DNA of 17,486 bases from Roseburia sp. (lineage in GTDB: Bacteria; Bacillota; Clostridia; Lachnospirales; Lachnospiraceae), in NCBI GenBank assembly GCA_003483745.1, contig DMYD01000043.1, positions 12,209-29,694 of the forward strand, in the 5' to 3' direction. Positions 1-7,199 of the stretch are shown one piece after another. Every line of letters starts with the position of its first letter. Within the stretch, counting starts at the first letter, position 1. The notes under the pieces are model-generated. The model searched no databases. It was not told the origin of the DNA and saw nothing but the letters and a program-made list of their open reading frames with translations. The position numbers and the translations under genes were made by a program.

Positions 1-708
1 AATTTTCTGTTGGAAACTTATGAAAAAGCCAAAGAATCGGATGCTGATATCATCCAGTTTGAATATTTTTATTATACAGATCGTCTGGGTGCCGTGGACT
101 CCGGTCGGAACATTACACCGGAAGTAATTGAAATTTCTTCTGTCAGTGACCGAAAAAAATTTCTAATCTCAGAAAAAGTTACCTATGGCTGCTGGAATAA
201 ACTTTACCGCCACACTCTGCTGAAAGAGGCTCATACAGCCTACGCAGAACATGTCATTTATGAGGAGCCACTTTTTGTATACCCGCTTTTATATTTTGCA
301 GATAAAATCGTGATTTTAAACGATGCCTACTATTATTACAGACAAAATGATTCTGGAACCATGCGAAATGATATGAGACAGGAAGAAACCCTAAAAATGC
401 ATGCCGACGTCCAGCTTGCTGTCTGGAATTTCATGAAAAAAACTCCATTTTTCAAAGAATACTATGATGAAATCAAACTATATTTTCTCCATACCTATCT
501 GTATGAGACGCTGTATTTTGCAAAACTCCGGGATTTTAAACCCTCCTATTCTTTCTACAAAGAATTAGAAAAAACAGTGATTACAGAGGTTCCGGATTAT
601 GATGAGTCCACTTACAGTGCTCTGATTCCGAAGCAGATGGAGCTGTATCGGATGATCGGGGAAGGTATGACGGAGGTGAAGTTTAAGGAGTATTGGGAGC
701 GGCTGTGA
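1..708 (+). CDS. Family 2 glycosyltransferase, C-terminal part (5' end outside window)
   Basis: The frame is open from the first base of the window, so this is the 3' end of a longer gene; the TTG at 10 is an internal codon rather than a credible start. About 235 residues are visible. An IYEEPLFVYPLLYFA stretch followed by AYYYYRQNDSGTMR matches the acceptor-side part of bacterial family-2 glycosyltransferases (pattern E-[DE]-x-x-F then Y-x-Y-R-x-N-x-S-x-T), which add sugars to surface polysaccharides at the cytoplasmic face of the membrane. The N-terminal nucleotide-binding half with the DxD motif is not in the window. The gene lies on the opposite strand to everything up to 17261 and converges on the terminator at 731-760. 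It belongs to a different transcription unit from the large operon, though probably to the same glycan locus. The donor and acceptor sugars cannot be predicted. Confidence 0.8.
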   Translation, partial: NFLLETYEKAKESDADIIQFEYFYYTDRLGAVDSGRNITPEVIEISSVSDRKKFLISEKVTYGCWNKLYRHTLLKEAHTAYAEHVIYEEPLFVYPLLYFADKIVILNDAYYYYRQNDSGTMRNDMRQEETLKMHADVQLAVWNFMKKTPFFKEYYDEIKLYFLHTYLYETLYFAKLRDFKPSYSFYKELEKTVITEVPDYDESTYSALIPKQMELYRMIGEGMTEVKFKEYWERL

Positions 709-730
709 GGCACTCCCTATTATAAAAAAA

Positions 731-760
731 GCATACCAGATCATCTAACATCTGATATGC
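731..760 (-). terminator. Rho-independent terminator, probably bidirectional
   Basis: On the minus strand an 11-bp stem (GCATATCAGAT pairing with ATCTGGTATGC, one G-U pair) with an 8-nt loop is followed directly by seven T residues, which is a good intrinsic terminator for the three-gene cassette. It overlaps the last codons of the 197-residue gene, whose stop lies at 745-747. On the plus strand the same hairpin has one C-A mismatch and its T-run starts a few bases later, so it could also stop the convergent glycosyltransferase transcript less efficiently. Confidence 0.8.
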
Positions 761-1338
761 CCATCTTTTTTATCTATAACTTCTAATTGCGTCTTTAAAA
801 TATTATTTTGTTCTTCTACTTCAAAATACTTTTCCAGCAAAAAGAAAACATTTGCTATTAAAGGAGTCGATAAGGCGTTCAACTGATTAGCCATAAATAA
901 TGATCTTGTAATAGTATCCAAAAAAGAATTATTATGATAAGTGTCTGGCAATCGGTAATTTTTGTCCGTTTCTTCTTTGTGAAGCCTTATGAAACCCAAA
1001 AATAACTCCCACGTACTCATAAAAGCCAGTTGTTCGTTAATCCTGGATGCAGCGGATAAAGAAAAACCATCATCTGTTTGGATATTTCCGCTTACCAGCC
1101 TGACCTTAATGATTGCAGCTGTCATACAGGCACATACTTTATGCCGGTCTAATAAAGTTTTACTTTCACCATTTTTCTTTTGGTATAAAACTCTTAGCAT
1201 GGTTTTTTGGTTAAGATATTCTTCATACACCGAATCAGGATTATCACAAAAATGAAATTGCCTGTATTCATTTTCCAGATGCATCCCTAGTTTTTTAACT
1301 ACACCATTGTAAAATTCTAAAAAGTCTATTTTATTCAT
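745..1338 (-). CDS. Conserved-looking protein of unknown function (third gene of small cassette)
   Basis: A 197-residue soluble-looking protein with no signal peptide or clear membrane helix. I do not recognise its family. Visible features are a basic LDRHK motif near residue 64 followed by a cysteine-containing hydrophobic helix (CACMTAAIIKV), and a largely helical C-terminal half with an acidic, glutamine-rich tail. The start ATG shares one base with the stop of the 84-residue gene upstream (TAATG), so the two are probably translationally coupled; an AAGGA lies about 10 nt before the ATG. The reading frame ends inside the terminator hairpin. A cassette of one soluble and two membrane proteins could be a small defence, toxin or sensing module, but the sequence does not show this directly. 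Confidence 0.7.
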   Translation of the reverse strand: MNKIDFLEFYNGVVKKLGMHLENEYRQFHFCDNPDSVYEEYLNQKTMLRVLYQKKNGESKTLLDRHKVCACMTAAIIKVRLVSGNIQTDDGFSLSAASRINEQLAFMSTWELFLGFIRLHKEETDKNYRLPDTYHNNSFLDTITRSLFMANQLNALSTPLIANVFFLLEKYFEVEEQNNILKTQLEVIDKKDGHIRC

Positions 1339-1592
1339 TATGCTTTGATCCTTACATCATCTGGCATTTCTATTTTCTTAACTGCCTTTCCAACATCATA
1401 ATCTCCATTTTCATCATTTCCTGTTCCTTCGATTTCAAAAGATTGCATATTGTCAACATAAAATCCATATGTCAATCCTAATCTATCTGCTTTGGCTTTT
1501 CCATATTGTTTCATTGCATATAAATTCCATAATTTGCACATTGCAACTACAGTTATGACAAAACCAATAACAATCATAATTTCATTTGCCAT
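1338..1592 (-). CDS. Small single-pass membrane protein, unknown function
   Basis: An 84-residue protein with one N-terminal membrane helix (about residues 5-24, IMIVIGFVITVVAMCKLWNL) followed by a charged, probably cytoplasmic tail of about 55 residues (basic patch near KQYGKAKADR, then acidic GNDENGDYD). There is no cleavable signal peptide. A GGAGG ribosome binding site about 9 nt upstream overlaps the end of the preceding membrane-protein gene, and the stop codon overlaps the next start by one base, so the three genes are clearly co-transcribed and coupled. The family is not recognised. The tail could anchor the 197-residue partner at the membrane, which is a guess from gene order only. 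Confidence 0.7.
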   Translation of the reverse strand: MANEIMIVIGFVITVVAMCKLWNLYAMKQYGKAKADRLGLTYGFYVDNMQSFEIEGTGNDENGDYDVGKAVKKIEMPDDVRIKA

Positions 1593-1596
1593 ATTT

Positions 1597-1998
1597 TCAA
1601 GCCTCCACTCTATTCTCTTTCTCTATATTAATCTTATAGTCATTATATACGACTGCTAACGGTATAGTTACAAAAGAAATCACCAATAGTTTAATCCAAA
1701 TAGACTTCATAACTACATACAACTCAAGAATCGCAACTACAGATACGATAATTGCAATAATCGCAAACAAAACAATAGCAATCGATTCTCTTTTTACTAG
1801 AGTTGAATATTTTTTATTATCTGTAAACTGATAAAAATCATACATATTATTACATGCCTGCACCAATATAGTTACATAACACGATTTGTAGTCAAACAAT
1901 GATGCCACTACACTTATACCAATAGTAAGTGCCAGTACACAAATTTTCAAAAAAGCCTCTTTGGAAGAAAGATATATCACATCTCTTTTCTCTTCCAT
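1597..1998 (-). CDS. Multi-pass membrane protein, unknown function (first gene of small cassette)
   Basis: A 133-residue protein with three to four hydrophobic segments (about residues 13-33, 42-56, 73-98 and 102-122) separated by short charged loops, and basic/acidic ends. The family is not recognised. The open frame extends upstream to 2154, but I place the start at 1998: that ATG has a GAGGAG sequence 4 nt upstream, the hydrophobic protein begins just after it, and a promoter-like sequence with an extended -10 lies at 2069-2097, inside the longer version. It is followed 4 nt later by the small membrane protein gene, so these form an operon ending at 745. Confidence 0.7.
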   Translation of the reverse strand: MEEKRDVIYLSSKEAFLKICVLALTIGISVVASLFDYKSCYVTILVQACNNMYDFYQFTDNKKYSTLVKRESIAIVLFAIIAIIVSVVAILELYVVMKSIWIKLLVISFVTIPLAVVYNDYKINIEKENRVEA

Positions 1999-2068
1999 AT
2001 GTCTCCTCTTGTTACGTATTTTACCATGTATCATCACGATACATTCTTGAACTCCAATAGCATTTACA

Positions 2069-2097
2069 ATTGTAACATTATTGTGCGTTCTATGCAA
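2069..2097 (-). promoter_or_regulatory. Probable sigma-A promoter of the three-gene cassette
   Basis: On the minus strand, TTGCAT (2097-2092) and TACAAT (2074-2069) are separated by 17 nt, and a TGT just before the -10 makes it an extended -10 (TGNTACAAT). The -35 is a poor match, the -10 a good one. It would give a leader of about 65 nt before the ATG at 1998. The remaining sequence between 1999 and 2200 contains no other gene I can support. Confidence 0.5.
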
Positions 2098-2200
2098 GCA
2101 TCTTCTACTATCTTTGCAGTTGTTAATATGTTTTCCAAACTGTATCTCTTCCATCCGTTATCTCATTATCCAAGTTTATAACTGAACAAGATACATCTGG

Positions 2201-3541
2201 CTATGCTCGCACCGCTTCCCGCAACATTCTTGCCATATAATCGATCATTTCATCAGTCATACCTGGATACACTCCAATCCAGAAAGTACGTTCCATAATC
2301 AAATCTGTCGTTTCCAAAGAACTGCATTTCCGATAGCCAGTCTGCATTTTCCGCATTTCATCAAAGCATGGCTGCTTAATCAAATTACCGGAAAACAGCA
2401 TTCTTGTCTGCACGCCATGTGATTCCAAGTACTGTACTACATGATTCTTATCAATACCATTTTTACATGTTATCAAAAAACCAAACCATGAAGGTCTTGA
2501 GTCCGGGCATGATTCCGGCAAAATAAACTGATCGGTCAGATCGCACAGCTGGTCTTTCAGCCGTTCAAAATTATGTCTTCTTTTTTCCACAAAAGATGGT
2601 AGTTTTTTTAACTGCGCGCATCCAATAGCAGCCTGAAGATCCGTTGCTTTCAGATTATATCCAAAATGGGAATACACATACTTGTGATCATAACCAAGTG
2701 GAAGTTCTCCATATTGTTTGTCAAACCGATGTCCGCACAGATTATCCTTACCAGATGGACACATGCAATCACGCCCCCAGTCACGCAAGGAACGGATAAT
2801 CTTATGCAGCAGCGGATGATCTGTATACACAGCTCCGCCTTCTCCCATCGTCATATGATGAGGCGGATAAAAACTGCTCGTTCCAATATCCCCAATACTA
2901 CCTGTTTTCTTCCATGTTCCGTTCAGACAATACTCACTTCCCAACGCATCACAATTATCTTCCACCAACCACAAATCATGTGCATTACAGAATTCCCGGA
3001 CTGTTTTTAAATCGAATGGATTTCCCAATGTATGAGCAATCATTACTGCTTTGGTTTTCTCACTTAATGCCTGTTCTAACTGTCTGACATCAATATTATA
3101 CTGCGGAATCGTCAAATCAAGAAAAACAGGTACTGCACCATACTGTAAATAAGGAGTCACTGTCGTAGGAAACCCTGCTGCAACTGTAATCACTTCATCT
3201 CCCCGGTTAATCCTTCTGTCACCCAGCAGCGGAGATGTTAATGTCATAAATGCCAATAGATTTGCAGAAGAACCTGAATTTACCAGGGAACAGAATTTTA
3301 CGCCTATATATTCCGCCAGTTCCCGTTCAAACTGTTCTGTATAACGTCCGGAAGTCAGCCAAAATTCCAATGCACTATCTACCAGATTCTTCATTTCACT
3401 CTCATCATAAACTCTTGATGCATAAGGAATCCTGTCCCCCTCGTGATACTCTTTTTCTTTTAAATGAAACGTTTTGCAGTACTCCCCCACCATGGAAAGA
3501 ATCTCTTCCCGCGCCTCTGCTTCTGTCTTATGTTCAAACAT
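2201..3541 (-). CDS. rfbH: CDP-4-keto-6-deoxy-D-glucose 3-dehydrase (RfbH/DdhC/E1)
   Basis: RfbH is a cytoplasmic, PMP-dependent iron-sulfur enzyme that removes the C3 hydroxyl of CDP-4-keto-6-deoxyglucose, the committed step to CDP-3,6-dideoxyhexoses. The 446 residues have the aminotransferase-like fold, with SGSSANLLA near 89-97 and SFYPPHHMTMGEGG near 223-236. The HH replaces the PLP-anchoring lysine of ordinary aminotransferases, which is the hallmark of this family. Cysteines at about 197, 259, 261 and 269 form C-x61-C-x-C-x7-C, the [2Fe-2S] ligand set. I prefer ATG 3541, which has AGAGGTGG 5 nt upstream; a GTG at 3550 is also open. It is the last gene of the operon, with no obvious terminator after it. 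The usual reductase partner (RfbI/E3) is not in the window. Confidence 0.95.
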   Translation of the reverse strand: MFEHKTEAEAREEILSMVGEYCKTFHLKEKEYHEGDRIPYASRVYDESEMKNLVDSALEFWLTSGRYTEQFERELAEYIGVKFCSLVNSGSSANLLAFMTLTSPLLGDRRINRGDEVITVAAGFPTTVTPYLQYGAVPVFLDLTIPQYNIDVRQLEQALSEKTKAVMIAHTLGNPFDLKTVREFCNAHDLWLVEDNCDALGSEYCLNGTWKKTGSIGDIGTSSFYPPHHMTMGEGGAVYTDHPLLHKIIRSLRDWGRDCMCPSGKDNLCGHRFDKQYGELPLGYDHKYVYSHFGYNLKATDLQAAIGCAQLKKLPSFVEKRRHNFERLKDQLCDLTDQFILPESCPDSRPSWFGFLITCKNGIDKNHVVQYLESHGVQTRMLFSGNLIKQPCFDEMRKMQTGYRKCSSLETTDLIMERTFWIGVYPGMTDEMIDYMARMLREAVRA

Positions 3542-3559
3542 TGTGTCCACCTCTCATCC

Positions 3560-4330
3560 TCAAACTTTCCACGGAGCTTGTCCACTGCTCCATAACTTTT
3601 CCAAATACTCTCTGTCATGAATATTATCCATAGGCGACCAAAAACCGGTATGCTTATAAGCCGCCATCTGCCCATCGGATGCCAGCCGTTCAAATGGCTC
3701 TGTTTCAAGCATGGTTCTCCCATCTCCAAGATAAGAAAACACAGACGGTTCCATGACCATAAATCCGATATTTACCCATGCCTGATCCTCTCTGGCTTTT
3801 TCTTTAAATCCTAAAATCTCATTTCCAGATCCATCCAGGCGCAATGCCCCAAATCTTCCTTCCGGCTGCGTTGTGGAAATTGTGACAACCTTTTTGTGTT
3901 CTTTATGAAATTCCAACAATTTGTTTATATTTACATCTGAAACACCATCTCCATAAGTCAGAAAAAATGGTTCATTTCCTATATAATCACGCACCTTTAA
4001 AATTCTTCCCGACGTCAGCGTCTCAAGTCCTGTATCTACCATCGTCACTTTCCATGGCTCACTGTTTCCTCTTAATACCTGAACTTTCTGATCCTTTAAC
4101 GAAATTCCCAGTTGACTATTATTCTGATAATAATTTACAAAATACTCCTTTATCATATGCCCCTTATAACCACAGCATATAATAAATTCATAAAAACCAT
4201 AGTACGCATATTGTCTCATAATATGCCACAAAATTGGTTTTCCACCAATCTCTACCATAGGCTTTGGGCGGAGTCTTGATTCTTCGCTGATCCTTGTTCC
4301 CTTGCCACCTGCTAAAATAACAACCTTCAT
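3560..4330 (-). CDS. rfbF: Glucose-1-phosphate cytidylyltransferase
   Basis: This enzyme makes CDP-glucose from CTP and alpha-D-glucose-1-phosphate in the cytoplasm, the first step of CDP-dideoxyhexose synthesis. The 256 residues match the length of Salmonella RfbF. The nucleotide-binding loop LAGGKGTRISEE (6-17) with R13, the PKPM motif with K23, EIGGKPILWHIM, TYGDGVSDV and a C-terminal HTGFWSPMD are all present, so the enzyme looks intact. It starts 2 nt after the stop of rfbG and ends 18 nt before the preferred start of rfbH, in the order rfbG-rfbF-rfbH. A divergent paralogue lies at 5481-6260. Confidence 0.95.
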   Translation of the reverse strand: MKVVILAGGKGTRISEESRLRPKPMVEIGGKPILWHIMRQYAYYGFYEFIICCGYKGHMIKEYFVNYYQNNSQLGISLKDQKVQVLRGNSEPWKVTMVDTGLETLTSGRILKVRDYIGNEPFFLTYGDGVSDVNINKLLEFHKEHKKVVTISTTQPEGRFGALRLDGSGNEILGFKEKAREDQAWVNIGFMVMEPSVFSYLGDGRTMLETEPFERLASDGQMAAYKHTGFWSPMDNIHDREYLEKLWSSGQAPWKV

Positions 4331-4332
4331 AC

Positions 4333-5394
4333 TTACATCTGCTCTTTCGTCATAAATTCTTTGATCTGTCTCTCCATACAGGCTCTGATATCTCCCTGTT
4401 TTTCATAGACTCTCGTCCATTCGATCGTCTTTTCCACAGCCATCCGAATATCCCAATGTGATCTCCATCCTAATTTACTTTTTATCAAAGAACAATCCAA
4501 TTTCAAAAAAGATGCCTCATGAGGTCCCATTTCGCATGTATTTTTCCAGGACGCTCCCCCCTGCCATATCTCGCAAAAAATTTCTGCCAATTCTCCAACC
4601 GTAATACAGTCACTTTCTTCCGGTCCTACATTATAATATCCCTGTTTATCGGCATTTTTTGCCTGCTGCTCCGCAATCATCAGATACGCATACAACGGTT
4701 CTAATACATGCTGAAATGGACGGATAGAATAAGGATTACGGATTAAAATCTCATTTCCCTCCATACAGGCACGCACACAGTCCGGAATAATCCTGTTCTT
4801 TGCAAAATCGCCTCCTCCTATCACATTTCCAGCCCTTGCTGTTGAAACTGCGATTTTCTGTTCATTCAGAAAAGACTTTTTGTAACTGTGTGTGACAAGT
4901 TCTGAACAGGACTTACTGTTTGAATATGGATCATAACCATCCAATACATCCGTTTCCCTGTATCCCCAATCCCACTCTTTATTTTCATATACTTTATCTG
5001 TTGTTACATTTAACACCGATTTCACTCCCGGCGTTGTTCTCACACACTCCAACATGTTTACCGTTCCAATTACATTCGTCTCGTATGTATAAACCGGTGT
5101 TTCATAACTTTCCCGCACAATAGGCTGAGCCGCCAAATGAAATACAACTTCCGGATGAAACTCATCAAAAACAGCTTTTAAATGATCCAGATCCCGAATG
5201 TCTCCTTCTATAGAATGAATCTGTCCCTCTATCCCTGATAGACGAAACAAATTCTGATTTTCTGCTGGCTTTAAAGCATACCCAACCACATTTGCCCCCG
5301 CCATCTGTAACATCACGCAAAGCCAACTTCCCTTAAATCCGGTATGTCCAGTAACCAGCACTGTCTTCCCCCGATAAAAATCGAAACTTCCCAT
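4333..5394 (-). CDS. rfbG: CDP-glucose 4,6-dehydratase
   Basis: An NAD-dependent extended short-chain dehydrogenase that converts CDP-glucose to CDP-4-keto-6-deoxyglucose. The 353 residues are typical for RfbG. The dinucleotide-binding loop TGHTGFKGSWL is at 15-25, HLAAQPIVRESY at 86-97, TTDKVYEN at 131-138, and the catalytic YSNSK (Y157, K161) follows YDP. The N-terminal MGSFDFYRGKTVLVTG is usual for the family and supports the ATG at 5394, which has a GGAGG 10 nt upstream. An 86-nt gap separates it from the RfbF-like gene upstream, the longest break in this half of the operon; I see no convincing internal promoter there. Confidence 0.95.
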   Translation of the reverse strand: MGSFDFYRGKTVLVTGHTGFKGSWLCVMLQMAGANVVGYALKPAENQNLFRLSGIEGQIHSIEGDIRDLDHLKAVFDEFHPEVVFHLAAQPIVRESYETPVYTYETNVIGTVNMLECVRTTPGVKSVLNVTTDKVYENKEWDWGYRETDVLDGYDPYSNSKSCSELVTHSYKKSFLNEQKIAVSTARAGNVIGGGDFAKNRIIPDCVRACMEGNEILIRNPYSIRPFQHVLEPLYAYLMIAEQQAKNADKQGYYNVGPEESDCITVGELAEIFCEIWQGGASWKNTCEMGPHEASFLKLDCSLIKSKLGWRSHWDIRMAVEKTIEWTRVYEKQGDIRACMERQIKEFMTKEQM

Positions 5395-5480
5395 ATATTA
5401 TTGTATCCTCCATTGTTTACTCACAACCTTACAGACAACAACTTTATCTTAACCTATATTTTCTTGTGTATCCCCCCACA

Positions 5481-6260
5481 CTAATCTTCCCATACTTTCC
5501 ACGGTGCCGTTCCAGAAACCCACAGATTTTCCAGTTTTGTCTTATCACGAACAGTTTCTACCGGAGACCAAAATCCTTCATGACAGTAAGTCTGTACCTT
5601 TGTCTCGCTTGCAAAACAGTCCATCATGCCAACCTCTCTGTTTTTTTCCATTCCAGCTTTCAGTTTCATAAAAGCTTCCGGTTGTAACACCATACAACAC
5701 GCATCTACCCATGCATCCTGTTTTGTCTGATATTGTCTGATTCCATGATAATTTCCATCTGGGTCAATTGACAAAATCTCGTTTCGTCCGGTAGGATGTG
5801 CTACAGCAAATGTTACCAACGTTTCTTTTCTATTATGATGTTCGAGTAATTTATTTACATCAATATCAGATAAACAATCGCCATATGTCACAAACACTGG
5901 CTCTCCCTGCGTATATTCATGTGCCTGCATCAATCTTTCCAGCACAGATGCATCCCTTCCTGTATCAATAATGGAGACTCTCCAATCCTCTGTCTGTTTC
6001 CTATGTACCTGCACTTCATTCGATTGTAAATCTACCGTAATATCAGATTGATAGATATAAAAGTTCATAAAATAATCTTTAATCACATTTCCCTTATATC
6101 CTGTACAGATAATAAAATCATTATATCCATAATGAGAATATTGTTTCATGATATGCCATAACATAGGCTTTCCACCAATCTCCGCCATAGGCTTTGGCAT
6201 TTTTTCATCTTCCTCAATTAAAGTACTGGGCAGTCCTCCGGCTAATATTATTACTTTCAT
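5481..6260 (-). CDS. RfbF-like nucleotidyltransferase with altered signature loop
   Basis: A 259-residue paralogue of the neighbouring RfbF, colinear along its length (shared PKPMAEIGGKP, LWHIMKQY, FIICTGYKG, TYGD, HEGFWSP, APWKV). The nucleotide-binding loop is changed: where RfbF has LAGGKGTRISEE, this protein has LAGGLPSTLIEE, losing the loop glycine and the arginine that contacts the nucleotide phosphates. K23 of PKPM is kept. Other changes include TYGDG to TYGDC and GRFGA to GRNEI. It may act on another substrate, work poorly as a cytidylyltransferase, or serve as a regulatory or binding partner. Its ATG overlaps the stop of the epimerase gene upstream (ATGA), so the pair is translationally coupled. 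The frame is intact, which argues against simple decay. Confidence 0.85.
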   Translation of the reverse strand: MKVIILAGGLPSTLIEEDEKMPKPMAEIGGKPMLWHIMKQYSHYGYNDFIICTGYKGNVIKDYFMNFYIYQSDITVDLQSNEVQVHRKQTEDWRVSIIDTGRDASVLERLMQAHEYTQGEPVFVTYGDCLSDIDVNKLLEHHNRKETLVTFAVAHPTGRNEILSIDPDGNYHGIRQYQTKQDAWVDACCMVLQPEAFMKLKAGMEKNREVGMMDCFASETKVQTYCHEGFWSPVETVRDKTKLENLWVSGTAPWKVWED

Positions 6261-7195
6261 TTATGACTCCGTTTTTCTTTTTCAAATTTTATTACACGTT
6301 CAATTCCTTCTTCAAAAGATATTTCAGGCTGCCAGCCTGTATCTCTATATAACTTGGATATATCCGCTTCTAAATGCATGATCTGCTTGTCCGAATAAGG
6401 GACTTTCCCTATAAACTCATTGGGATTTTCTCCCAGTTTTTCGCATAAAATGTCAATATATTCTTTCAGGGGGCGCGCTTCTCCACTTCCGATCGGATAA
6501 ATTCCTCCGCTTTTTTCACTTTGTGCAAGTAAAAACATTGCTGATGCTATATCGTCCATATATACAAAATCCCATATCTGCTCTGCCTTTGAAAATGCTA
6601 ACGGTTTTTTTTCTATGCTATTGATTATATTTGAAATAAGCATGGAATCAGGATTGTCAAATTTTCCATAACCACTTAAAATTCTGGTCCATATATGCCT
6701 GATATGATAGCGTTCACATAAAATTTTGGTCGTATAACATGCACATAATTTCATAACTCCGTAAGCAGTTTCCGGCTCACATAACGTATCTTCATCAAGT
6801 GATTTCTCACATCTTCCATATTCCGCCTGGCTTCCTGCTCCAATAAAAGTATGACACCCCATTTTACGGGCAGCTTCAACCGCATAACATGAATAAATTA
6901 CATTTTTATTCTGCTCATCAATATTGTCACGCATCTCACGCTGCGTATTGGCCCATCCAAGATGAAAAAAAACATCATACCCAGTTTCTTTTGGACAATA
7001 ATCTTTTAGCTCCTCCAGAGAACAGTATTCTATTTTCAACAGTCGATGTACCGGCAAATTGTTTTTTCTTTTGGAATCTTTTCTTTGGAATACAGTAACT
7101 TCCACATTTTCAGAAAGTAATTTCTGTATAAGAGCAGTACCTACTCCCCCACTTCCACCTGTCACTGCCGCTTTCCTTATCTTATACTGATCCAT
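6257..7195 (-). CDS. NAD-dependent epimerase/dehydratase-type extended SDR, likely CDP-sugar 4-ketoreductase
   Basis: A 312-residue extended SDR with the Rossmann loop TGGSGGVG (12-19), FFHLGWA near 76-82, GAGSQAEYG (119-127) and catalytic YGVMK (Y145, K149). The combination of HLGWA and GSQAEYG is seen in reductases or epimerases acting on NDP-deoxy-sugars such as CDP-abequose synthase. In this operon a reduction of the CDP-3,6-dideoxy-4-keto sugar, or of the acetyl branch made by the ThDP enzyme (the YerF role), would fit. The frame is open to 7258, but I start at 7195 because the ATG there has GAGGG 8 nt upstream, within the end of the ThDP gene, and the fold begins just after it. The exact reaction is not shown by the sequence. 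Confidence 0.85.
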   Translation of the reverse strand: MDQYKIRKAAVTGGSGGVGTALIQKLLSENVEVTVFQRKDSKRKNNLPVHRLLKIEYCSLEELKDYCPKETGYDVFFHLGWANTQREMRDNIDEQNKNVIYSCYAVEAARKMGCHTFIGAGSQAEYGRCEKSLDEDTLCEPETAYGVMKLCACYTTKILCERYHIRHIWTRILSGYGKFDNPDSMLISNIINSIEKKPLAFSKAEQIWDFVYMDDIASAMFLLAQSEKSGGIYPIGSGEARPLKEYIDILCEKLGENPNEFIGKVPYSDKQIMHLEADISKLYRDTGWQPEISFEEGIERVIKFEKEKRSHK

Positions 7196-7199
7196 TTTT

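Noticed and set aside
2155..2200. Terminator after rfbH
   Set aside because: Only short imperfect pairings with no T-run are present on the minus strand, so I do not call one; readthrough into the three-gene cassette is possible.
3460..3729. 89-residue minus-strand ORF across the rfbF/rfbH junction
   Set aside because: It overlaps both genes in another frame and has no family-like sequence; it is a shadow.
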